11,035 nt of DNA from Clostridiales bacterium. GTDB taxonomy: Bacteria; Bacillota; Clostridia; Christensenellales; JAISNN01. Each line of letters opens with the position of its first letter. The first letter of the stretch is position 1. Positions 1-5,320 of the stretch are shown piece by piece. The notes below the pieces were generated by a model, which was not told the DNA's origin, ran no database searches, and was given only the letters and a program-made list of their open reading frames with translations. The stretch is from assembly GCA_031289865.1 (NCBI GenBank), contig JAITOQ010000014.1, positions 1 to 11,035 on the forward strand, read 5' to 3'. A program made the translations under genes and the position numbers.

Positions 1-441
1 CACCTCGACGCGACGACCGTGCTTTCGCGTAAGGTCGTGGAGCAAGGGATATATCCCGCCGTCGACCCGTTAGCGTCCACCTCGCGCATTCTCGATCCGC
101 GTATCGTCGGAGAACGGCACTATGCCGTGGCACGCCGCGTCGTGGAAACCCTCCAAAGGTATAAAGACCTACAAGACATCATAGCCATTCTCGGTATGGA
201 CGAGCTTTCCGAAGACGACAAAAAGACGGTGTTCCGCGCACGCAAGCTTCAGAGATTTTTTAGTCAGCCGTTCTTTGTCGCGAGTATCTATACGGGAAAC
301 GAGGGAAAATATGTCCCTCTCGAAAAAACCGTCGAGGGCTGTGAAGCGATCCTAAACGGCGAAGCGGACAATCTGCCCGAAAGCGCGTTCTATTTTATCG
401 GCGAATTTAAAGAAGCGTTTGAAAAAGTACAAAACAATTAA
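1..441 (+). CDS. atpD: ATP synthase F1 subunit beta, C-terminal part (5' truncated by window edge)
   Basis: This is the last 146 residues of the catalytic beta subunit of the F1 part of ATP synthase, which makes or hydrolyses ATP at the inner face of the membrane. The reading frame is open from base 1 and begins with the conserved HLDATTVLSR stretch, followed by GIYPAVDPLASTSRILDP. Further on, GMDELSEDD is this protein's version of the DELSEED loop that contacts the gamma and epsilon subunits. RKLQRFFSQPFFVA and the end GEFKEAFEKV are typical of the C-terminal helical domain. The nucleotide-binding P-loop domain lies upstream, outside the window. The stop is TAA at 439-441. The next gene in the same direction is atpC, the normal order, but separated by 307 bases of repeats instead of the usual short gap. 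The start codon is not visible. Identification is secure. Confidence 0.97.
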   Translation, partial: HLDATTVLSRKVVEQGIYPAVDPLASTSRILDPRIVGERHYAVARRVVETLQRYKDLQDIIAILGMDELSEDDKKTVFRARKLQRFFSQPFFVASIYTGNEGKYVPLEKTVEGCEAILNGEADNLPESAFYFIGEFKEAFEKVQNN

Positions 442-570
442 GCAGCGTGACGCTGCACCCGTCGTCGCAACCGACTGAGAGGAAAGATTGGCTGTAGTAG
501 CCCGTTCACCGATTTTTTAAGTAATAAGCAATAGGTAATAAGTGCGGATATAAAGAAAAATTGCTGTCCT

Positions 571-600
571 ATTGTAGGGGCGACCGCCCTCTGTCGCCCG
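571..600 (+). repeat. Small palindromic dispersed repeat, copy 1
   Basis: A hairpin formed by GGGCGAC (578-584) and GTCGCCC (593-599) with an 8-nt loop, preceded by TTGTAGG. A related 30-bp element occurs on the opposite strand at 5131-5160. Both share the TTGTAGGGG start, a palindrome of changing sequence and an ending in CCC. The pattern suggests a short interspersed palindromic repeat family, not a gene-specific terminator. Confidence 0.55.
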
Positions 601-605
601 TATCC

Positions 606-715
606 GAATAAAAAAAGTGAGTGTCATTCTGAGCGAAGCGAAGAATTTCAAACGATTTCTCCGAATCACGTTCTCTTTGTATCCTTACTTTTCAACTTTC
701 AACCTTCAACTTTAA
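606..715. repeat. Dispersed intergenic repeat R1 with heptamer tail
   Basis: The stretch starting TGTCATTCTGAGCGAAGCG (from 622) continues through CAAACGATTTCTCCGAATCAC and TATCCTTACTTTTCAACTTT. It recurs almost unchanged, in the same orientation, at the right end of the window (about 10939-11035). The preceding AT-rich bases also match loosely. The right end is built of heptamer units of the type TTTCAAC, the reverse complement of the GTTGAAA units after acpP and fakA. It carries no ORF and looks like a non-coding interspersed repeat inserted between atpD and atpC. Confidence 0.8.
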
Positions 716-748
716 AAAGTAATAATTAAGTATCAAAAAGGAAAAACA

Positions 749-1156
749 ATGTATCCCGCATATTATATAGAAATCATTACGCCCGAACGGGTGTTTTATC
801 AAGGCATGATTGAAGAGTTGATCGTCGAGGGTTTGGACGGTCAGATCGGGATACTCAAAAACATGATGCCGTCCGTCGTCGGGTTAAAAGCGGGGATTAT
901 GCGCTTTTTGACGCCCGACGGGGAATGGAAAAACGCCGCGGCAAGCGCGGGTTTTGCGGTGGTGAGGCACGACGACGTAACCGTGCTTTGCGACACGGTC
1001 GAATGGCCCGAAGAAATCGACGAGGCGCAAGTCAAGCGCGAGATCGAACGCGAAGAAGAAAACATGCGGCATAAGCTAAGCTACCGCGACTATATGCTGA
1101 GCAAAGCCAATATCGCCCGTGCCTTTGCGGAAATGAAATTGAAGTCTAAAGAATAG
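749..1156 (+). CDS. atpC: ATP synthase F1 subunit epsilon
   Basis: A 135-residue epsilon subunit, the usual length for this family. It sits on the central stalk of F1, couples rotation to the membrane ring and can inhibit ATP hydrolysis. The N-terminal beta-sandwich domain (about residues 1-88) shows the typical opening in which ITPERVFY is followed by a long IVEGLDGQIGIL strand-turn, then LKAGIMRF. The C-terminal helical hairpin (about 90-135) is rich in charged residues (DEAQVKREIEREEENM, then NIARAFAEMKLK). The start is set by AAAAGGA at 736-742, seven bases before ATG 749. Upstream is atpD, separated by a repeat-filled gap. Directly after the stop come a hairpin repeat (1164-1237) and a rho-independent terminator (1265-1296), so the atp operon ends here. 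The base composition matches the atp, acpP and fakA genes and differs from the R-M genes that follow. The call rests on fold pattern, length and position after atpD. Confidence 0.96.
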   Translation: MYPAYYIEIITPERVFYQGMIEELIVEGLDGQIGILKNMMPSVVGLKAGIMRFLTPDGEWKNAAASAGFAVVRHDDVTVLCDTVEWPEEIDEAQVKREIEREEENMRHKLSYRDYMLSKANIARAFAEMKLKSKE

Positions 1157-1163
1157 TTTTTTG

Positions 1164-1237
1164 TTTTTTTGATAAGAATGATGCAGAGACAAAATTTGCG
1201 AACAAATTTTTTTCCCGCACTTTTTTCAAAAACTTTA
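1164..1237 (+). repeat. 3'-end hairpin repeat, copy A (after atpC)
   Basis: It begins seven bases after the atpC stop. The inner stem is AAAATTTG / CAAATTTT around a CGAA loop (1191-1210). The outer arm GCAGAG (1183-1188) faces a degenerate TCCCGC, so the outer stem is decayed here. Bases 1164-1197 are a perfect inverted copy of 5279-5312. The tail CAAAAACTTTA (1227-1237) is also found in copy C, as its reverse complement at 8334-8344. All three copies lie just downstream of a stop codon in the same orientation relative to that gene. This suggests a mobile or dispersed terminator/3'-end element. Confidence 0.8.
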
Positions 1238-1264
1238 ACATTTTATTTTGGAAGTTCTGTCATT

Positions 1265-1296
1265 GGTCAGAGAAATATAATCTCGGACCTTTTTTT
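1265..1296 (+). terminator. Rho-independent terminator of the atp operon
   Basis: The stem is GGTC (1265-1268) plus GAGA (1270-1273) paired with TCTC (1281-1284) plus GACC (1286-1289), with one A/G mismatch and a 7-nt loop. Seven T residues follow at 1290-1296. It insulates the R-M promoter from atp transcription. It resembles the terminator after the R-M operon (shared GGTC, AAATAT, CGGACCT and T-run). Confidence 0.75.
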
Positions 1297-1437
1297 GAGA
1301 AAAATTTAACCTTCAAAGCAATCAAAAGGAAGAGACTAATAATCCGCAATGTTAAAATTTGTGCCATAATACTGATTGATAGGAAGAAGTATTCTGAAAT
1401 CAGGAATCATTTTTTCTTGACGCAGGTATATTTTTGC

Positions 1438-1466
1438 TTGCAAACCTTAGTTTGTTATGATATAAT
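1438..1466 (+). promoter_or_regulatory. Promoter of the R-M operon
   Basis: TTGCAA (1438-1443), a 17-bp spacer and TATAAT (1461-1466), with an extended -10 TG at 1458-1459. This is close to an ideal housekeeping sigma promoter. Transcription should start near 1473, leaving about 20 bases of leader before ATG 1494. The ribosome binding site is AAGGAG at 1481-1486. The spacer contains the inverted repeat CAAAC-CTTA-GTTTG (1441-1454), which could be an operator. No controller (C) protein gene is seen in the window. Confidence 0.8.
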
Positions 1467-1493
1467 AAAAATACTCTTGAAAGGAGCGCAACA

Positions 1494-2621
1494 ATGATAC
1501 TTAATATCGGCACAGTTTTCAGTGGCATAGGTGCTTTAGAGCAAGCCTTGGTTCGTCTGGGGATTCCACACAAAATAGCCTTTGCTTGCGATAACGGTGG
1601 AGTGGATGTTAAGATTGATTTTGATGATGAATTAGAAAAAATCCGCGTTTTGAATACATTGGAAGAAAAATGCCAACATGCATCGGAGCTATATCGGACG
1701 AAGTCCATTAAAAAGAATTTTGTTAAAGAATCGTATTTAGCTAATTATGATATTGAAAGAGGATTGTTTTTTGAAGACGTTAAGTTGTTGGACGGAAGCG
1801 ATTTTGAGAACGGAATAGATTTATTTGCCGGCGGTAGTCCGTGTCAAAGCTTTTCGGTTATTGGCAGAAAAGCCGGATTAGATGACACAAGAGGGACGTT
1901 GTTTTATGACTATGTTCGTTTGATTAAGGAAATTCAGCCTAAAGTGTTTATTTACGAAAATGTATATGGCTTAACTCGCCACGATAAAGGAAAGACATGG
2001 TGCATTATGCAACAAGTTTTTGAGGAACTTGGTTATTTTTGCAGAAATAAAATTCTTGATTCAAGAGAGTTTGGAATACCTCAAGGGCGAAGAAGAATCT
2101 TCGTAATAGGCTTCAAAGACAAAGCGGCATGTGAACGATTTGATTTTCCTCAATCTATACAGCTTACATATAAGATGCAAGATTTTTTAGAAGAAAATGT
2201 AGCCATTGGTTCTATGCAAAGTATTAACGGCGTGCTTAAAGCGATAGACGATAAAAAGGGCGAACCGGAAGAACGCTACTACTTATCCGAAAAACTCAAA
2301 GCCTATTGTTTGTCTCCGGGCACAAAAAACTTCATGCATATTGATGCTAAAATTGATTTGCCGATAGCAAGGGCTTTATTGTCAACAATGGGAAACTCAC
2401 ATAGGTCAAGCGTGAATAATTATGTGACAACGGGTGGGAGAATTCGTTCATTGACTATGCGAGAAGCTCATCGTTTGATGGGATTTCCCGACAGCTATAA
2501 AATTGTGGTTTCAAAAGCTCAAGCATATAAGCAAGCGGGCAACTCGATTGTTGTGGATGTTCTTATGTATCTAACACAGCAAATTTCAATAGCAATGGAG
2601 TGGAAAGATGGAAAGAATTAA
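1494..2621 (+). CDS. DNA (cytosine-5)-methyltransferase, first of a pair
   Basis: A 375-residue C5-cytosine DNA methyltransferase that transfers a methyl group from S-adenosylmethionine to a cytosine in a specific site, protecting host DNA. Motif I is GTVFSGIGALEQA (6-18). Motif IV carries the catalytic Cys117 in GGSPCQSFS. Motif VI is ENV (155-157). Motif VIII is GIPQGRRRIFVIG (194-206). The target-recognition region spans about 210-315. Motif IX is near RSLTMREAHRLMGFP (318-332) and motif X is QAYKQAGNSIVVDV. Some 45 extra residues lie between motifs I and IV compared with the second enzyme (about 38-100). The start is fixed by AAGGAG seven bases upstream. The gene overlaps the next by 14 bases, so translation is probably coupled. 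AT-rich codon use contrasts with atpC. The family call is certain; the recognition sequence cannot be read from here. Confidence 0.96.
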   Translation: MILNIGTVFSGIGALEQALVRLGIPHKIAFACDNGGVDVKIDFDDELEKIRVLNTLEEKCQHASELYRTKSIKKNFVKESYLANYDIERGLFFEDVKLLDGSDFENGIDLFAGGSPCQSFSVIGRKAGLDDTRGTLFYDYVRLIKEIQPKVFIYENVYGLTRHDKGKTWCIMQQVFEELGYFCRNKILDSREFGIPQGRRRIFVIGFKDKAACERFDFPQSIQLTYKMQDFLEENVAIGSMQSINGVLKAIDDKKGEPEERYYLSEKLKAYCLSPGTKNFMHIDAKIDLPIARALLSTMGNSHRSSVNNYVTTGGRIRSLTMREAHRLMGFPDSYKIVVSKAQAYKQAGNSIVVDVLMYLTQQISIAMEWKDGKN

Positions 2622-3621
2622 ACATGTACAAAAAAAGTATAGTGTAGTGAGTCTTTTTTCCGGAATCGGCGGTTTAGATCTTGGCTTTGAATATGCGGGT
2701 TTCAATCTTGTGTGGGCAAATGATTTTGATAAATATGCTGTTCAGACATATCAAGCAAATGTTGGTAGACGTATTGTTCTCGGTGATATCAGAAACGAAA
2801 AGGAGAACATCCCCGATCATGACGTATTGGTGGCGGGATTTCCTTGTCAATCATTTAGTACTTTAGGTAATTTGAAGGGTTTTGATGATGAGGAACGAGG
2901 CGGTTTGTTTTTTGAAATTAAAGAAATCGCAAAGCAGCATAAAACAAAGGCACTTGTTTTAGAGAATGTAAAAAACATTATGAACCATGATAACGGAAAA
3001 ACATTTAAACGCATTCTTCATGAACTTCACAGCATCGGGTATGATTGTTATTATGAGGTGTTAAATTCTGCAGATTTCGGAATTCCTCAACGGCGGAATC
3101 GGGTGTATATAGTGGCTTTACGGCGTGAAAATTTTGAGTATGCGGAGTTTGATTATCCTAAAGGCTTTAAGCTGACCGCTACGACACAAGACTTGTTGGA
3201 TAGAAAAGTGGACAGCAGATATTTCTTGTCAAAAAAGATAGAAAAAACAATTCTCGGTGAGGGGACAAAAGGATATATCGTAAAGCCAACAATAGACTTG
3301 CCTATATCAAAAACTCTATGTGCGTCAATGCATAAAATGCATCGCGCAAGTCAAGACAATTATGTTACCGATATCGTAAGTCGAGCTTTATTTGAAGATG
3401 ATAATAAAACCGTACTAAGGAAATTAACGCCGGATGAGTGTAGAAAACTACAAGGTTTTCCTATGAATTGGAAACAAGTTGTGTCCGACTGTCAAGCGTA
3501 CAAACAGTTCGGGAATGCAGTTACCGTAGATGTGGCATATGCTGTGGCTAAAAATTTAATGGAACATATGGATGCAAATTTGATAAAAGAGAACGAGGTG
3601 TATTATGCGGTTACGAAATAA
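2608..3621 (+). CDS. DNA (cytosine-5)-methyltransferase, second of a pair
   Basis: A 337-residue C5-cytosine methyltransferase, close to the family's usual length. Motif I is SLFSGIGGLDLGFEYAG (15-31), the catalytic residue is Cys80 in AGFPCQSFS, motif VI is ENV (119-121) and motif VIII is GIPQRRNRVYIVA (158-170). The recognition domain runs from about 175 to 262, motif IX is RKLTPDECRKLQGFP (271-285) and motif X is QAYKQFGNAVTVDVA (296-310). Its recognition region resembles that of the first enzyme: both have an EGT/PGT-K segment, then IDLPI, then HR-S/A-S and NYVT. The two are therefore paralogues that probably act on the same or related sites, for example opposite strands of an asymmetric sequence. 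GGAG at 2597-2600 precedes ATG 2608, inside the end of the first gene. The start of the nuclease gene overlaps its end by 17 bases. All catalytic motifs are intact. Confidence 0.96.
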   Translation: MERIKHVQKKYSVVSLFSGIGGLDLGFEYAGFNLVWANDFDKYAVQTYQANVGRRIVLGDIRNEKENIPDHDVLVAGFPCQSFSTLGNLKGFDDEERGGLFFEIKEIAKQHKTKALVLENVKNIMNHDNGKTFKRILHELHSIGYDCYYEVLNSADFGIPQRRNRVYIVALRRENFEYAEFDYPKGFKLTATTQDLLDRKVDSRYFLSKKIEKTILGEGTKGYIVKPTIDLPISKTLCASMHKMHRASQDNYVTDIVSRALFEDDNKTVLRKLTPDECRKLQGFPMNWKQVVSDCQAYKQFGNAVTVDVAYAVAKNLMEHMDANLIKENEVYYAVTK

Positions 3622-4840
3622 TGTCTTTATTGATAATCCGGAACAAGTACTTTCTTTTCTTGAAACGCGTTCACTGTCACTTTATGAATATGTTAGGAAC
3701 AGTGACTCTGCCTTTCATATTCACTATAAATATTTGCTACATGCTGATTTAACAAACAGAGGTAAGCGAAACGGATCACAAGAGCGGTTGGATAAAAACC
3801 TCTTATATTATCTGACTGTAGATGAAATGGAAAAGATTGAGGAAAATTCCGGTAAACCGTTTGAAAGTACAAAGCAGTCGAATATAGGAATGCCGATTGA
3901 ATTTTTTGAGGATATCGACATGCCACGGTTACAACGCAGAAGCGGATATCAGGAAACGCAACATAAGCATATGTTGCTTAATGATTATTGCAAAGGCGGT
4001 GTTTTTCTTGTTAACGACACCGTTGGTTATTTTACATTTTCTTACACTCAAAAGGTCTTTTCTAAACTCGGAAAAACAGAGCCTAAGAATTGGGACACAG
4101 ATAATCTCAAGCTTGACACCGGTGCTTTTACCGCAATGACGCTGACACATGCGATTCATGGTCTTGGAGTGGAGCAAGATGTGTTGTTCCATAAATTACG
4201 TTTATCTATGTTTAAAAACGATACATTTATTATCGTAATAGAGAAAGCAAAGAATGGTACGCAGACTTTGTTTGTATTGTTAGAAAAAAATCCGAGGTTC
4301 TTTACAATAATAGGGGAATCAAACGCTGTATGGGAACATTATTTGGAAACACGCCGTTCCCAAGAGATATCGGCAACCGAGGCTCAAAAACGCATAGAAA
4401 AAGAAGAAAAAAATCGGAACAGCCAAGATAAGTGGAAGAAACTCCTCGCGGCAGAAATGATGAACTATACGACACATGACGGTGAAGTTTTTTGCCCGTT
4501 TACGCAAATCAGCGCGGATTTTGAAACCGTTCCTATGCTATTTATTGCCTCGCATATCAAGAGCTTTGCCGACAGTGAAGTAGCCGAAGCGTTTGATGTC
4601 AATAATGGTTTATTGCTTTGTGCCAATGCCGATGCGCTTTTTGACAAACACATGATAACGGTCGGCGAGGATAAGAAGCTGATTTTTTCGTTTCTCATAG
4701 ATAACAACGCAGTACTGAAGCATAGACTCTTACTCAATCAGCCGATATTCGATATAATACTAAATGATATTCGAATGAAATATATGAAAGAACATAGAGA
4801 AACTTTTTGTAAAAAAGAGGCATTTCGAAAAACAAAGTAA
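3605..4840 (+). CDS. HNH-family restriction endonuclease of the R-M operon
   Basis: A 411-residue protein, third in the operon after two C5 methyltransferases, which makes it the likely restriction enzyme. The C-terminal part (about 295-402) reads as an HNH_2-like nuclease: CPFT (297-300), then ASHIKS with first-motif His317, then NNGLLL with Asn334, then ALFDKHMITV (344-353). The end, RMKYMKEHRETF, also fits that family's closing helix. The usual third-motif histidine is not obvious: the segment before LFD is NADA. Residues 1-290 are not recognised and probably hold DNA recognition; 254-282 is a charged helix likely to link the two parts. GAGG at about 3595-3598 precedes ATG 3605, which overlaps the methyltransferase end. 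Encoding the methyltransferases first allows protection before cutting. Membership of the operon is certain, the nuclease fold likely, and the cleavage site unknown. Confidence 0.85.
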   Translation: MRLRNNVFIDNPEQVLSFLETRSLSLYEYVRNSDSAFHIHYKYLLHADLTNRGKRNGSQERLDKNLLYYLTVDEMEKIEENSGKPFESTKQSNIGMPIEFFEDIDMPRLQRRSGYQETQHKHMLLNDYCKGGVFLVNDTVGYFTFSYTQKVFSKLGKTEPKNWDTDNLKLDTGAFTAMTLTHAIHGLGVEQDVLFHKLRLSMFKNDTFIIVIEKAKNGTQTLFVLLEKNPRFFTIIGESNAVWEHYLETRRSQEISATEAQKRIEKEEKNRNSQDKWKKLLAAEMMNYTTHDGEVFCPFTQISADFETVPMLFIASHIKSFADSEVAEAFDVNNGLLLCANADALFDKHMITVGEDKKLIFSFLIDNNAVLKHRLLLNQPIFDIILNDIRMKYMKEHRETFCKKEAFRKTK

Positions 4841-4862
4841 TAATGATGATTGCACATTTTGA

Positions 4863-4937
4863 TTTATCCATAAAAGTGAATCTAATAATAGAAAAAAATA
4901 TTTGAAAGAACATAAGGAAGCATTTGATGCAAAATAA
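4863..4937 (+). pseudogene. Relic resembling the 3' end of the HNH nuclease gene
   Basis: Frame 3 (the nuclease uses frame 2) is open for 24 codons to a TAA at 4935-4937 and ends ...NNRKKYLKEHKEAFDAK. The intact nuclease near its end reads NDIRMKYMKEHRETFCKK. The DNA matches too: 4778-4808 and 4896-4926 agree at most positions, 118 bases apart. A stop (TGA at 4860-4862) lies just upstream and no start or ribosome binding site is present. This is best read as a leftover of a second, related gene end, either a partial tandem duplication or the original 3' end displaced by recombination. Confidence 0.7.
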
Positions 4938-4964
4938 TTTATTTTTCCTTACTGTTTTATAGAG

Positions 4965-5003
4965 AAAATAGGTCGGGATAAATATGCCGGACCTATTTTT
5001 TTT
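4965..5003 (+). terminator. Rho-independent terminator of the R-M operon
   Basis: AAAATAGGTC (4965-4974) pairs perfectly with GACCTATTTT (4990-4999), with two further G-C pairs inside after one mismatch. The T-run extends to 5003. It lies downstream of the nuclease gene and the relic, so the R-M transcript probably covers both. A-rich bases on the left arm would also give a T-run for minus-strand transcripts. Confidence 0.85.
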
Positions 5004-5007
5004 ACAG

Positions 5008-5106
5008 TTATTTGTCTATTTCGATAGCTTCTCTGTAATTTAATGAGGCGGTTTTTATATTATTTTTCAGTAGTTCAAAATTATAGTTTGCAGAGCGTAA
5101 AAGCAT
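5008..5106 (-). pseudogene. Short minus-strand ORF, possible TPR-like gene fragment
   Basis: A 32-codon ORF (ATG at 5106-5104, TAA at 5010-5008) encoding a protein-like, helix-rich peptide with ANYNFELLKNN and LNYREAIEIDK. Spacing of A, Y, A and D in its last 25 residues resembles one tetratricopeptide repeat. The frame opens a few codons before the ATG but stops at a TAA upstream, and no ribosome binding site is seen. It may be the surviving C-terminal end of a lost gene, or chance. Confidence 0.25.
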
Positions 5107-5130
5107 AGTGACGTTTTGGATTTATTTTAC

Positions 5131-5160
5131 GGGACGATGAAGGCATCGTCCCCTACAAAA
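5131..5160 (-). repeat. Small palindromic dispersed repeat, copy 2
   Basis: A perfect 9-bp stem, GGGACGATG (5131-5139) and CATCGTCCC (5144-5152), with an AAGG loop. Read on the minus strand it starts TTTTGTAGGGGACGA, matching the TTGTAGGGG start of the element at 571-600 while the palindrome itself differs. There is no T-run close enough to make it a clear terminator. Confidence 0.6.
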
Positions 5161-5236
5161 TTTTCGTTATCGTTACGGAGCGCAAAAGCCGATTGACATG
5201 GATTTTTTTACGTTATTTGTTTTTTCTTATAAAATA

Positions 5237-5313
5237 TTAAGACTTTTAAAAAAGAGTGCAGAGAAAAATTTTTTTTAAAAATTTTGTCTCTGCATCATTC
5301 TTATCAAAAAAAA
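5237..5313 (-). repeat. 3'-end hairpin repeat, copy B (after beta-glucosidase gene); likely terminator
   Basis: A hairpin with perfect outer arms TGCAGAGA (5257-5264) and TCTCTGCA (5287-5294) and an A/T-only middle. On the minus strand it starts within eight bases of the beta-glucosidase stop codon and is followed by CTCTTTTTTAAAAG, a T-rich tail suited to termination. Bases 5279-5312 are the perfect 34-bp inverted partner of 1164-1197. The loop has lost the CGAA core of copies A and C. Confidence 0.8.
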
Positions 5314-5320
5314 TAAAAAA

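Larger units (their letters stand above)
442..748. other. Repeat-rich 307-bp gap inside the atpD-atpC operon
   Basis: No gene is seen here. From left to right it holds a 6-bp hairpin (442-456, GCAGCG/CGCTGC around TGA, with no T-run after it), a small GGCT/AGCC hairpin near 490-502, a short run in which GTAATAAG occurs twice (about 521-541), a palindromic repeat (571-600) and a dispersed repeat ending in heptamer units (about 606-715). No convincing terminator is seen, so atpC may still be reached by readthrough from atpD. I see no clear separate promoter. Confidence 0.7.

Noticed and set aside
442..456. The GCAGCG/CGCTGC hairpin as an atpD terminator
   Set aside because: It has only six pairs and no following T-run, and atpC downstream must be expressed.
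1418..1423. TTGACG as the -35 box of the R-M promoter
   Set aside because: Spacing to TATAAT at 1461 is far too long. TTGCAA at 1438-1443 has the ideal 17-bp spacing.
1400..1708. A 102-codon minus-strand ORF over the R-M promoter and the start of the first methyltransferase
   Set aside because: It is antisense to a gene with clear methyltransferase motifs, and its translation resembles no protein.
1164..5312. The R-M island as a transposon with terminal inverted repeats
   Set aside because: No transposase or integrase lies between the repeats, no target-site duplication is visible outside them, and a third copy of the element occurs alone after rpmB.
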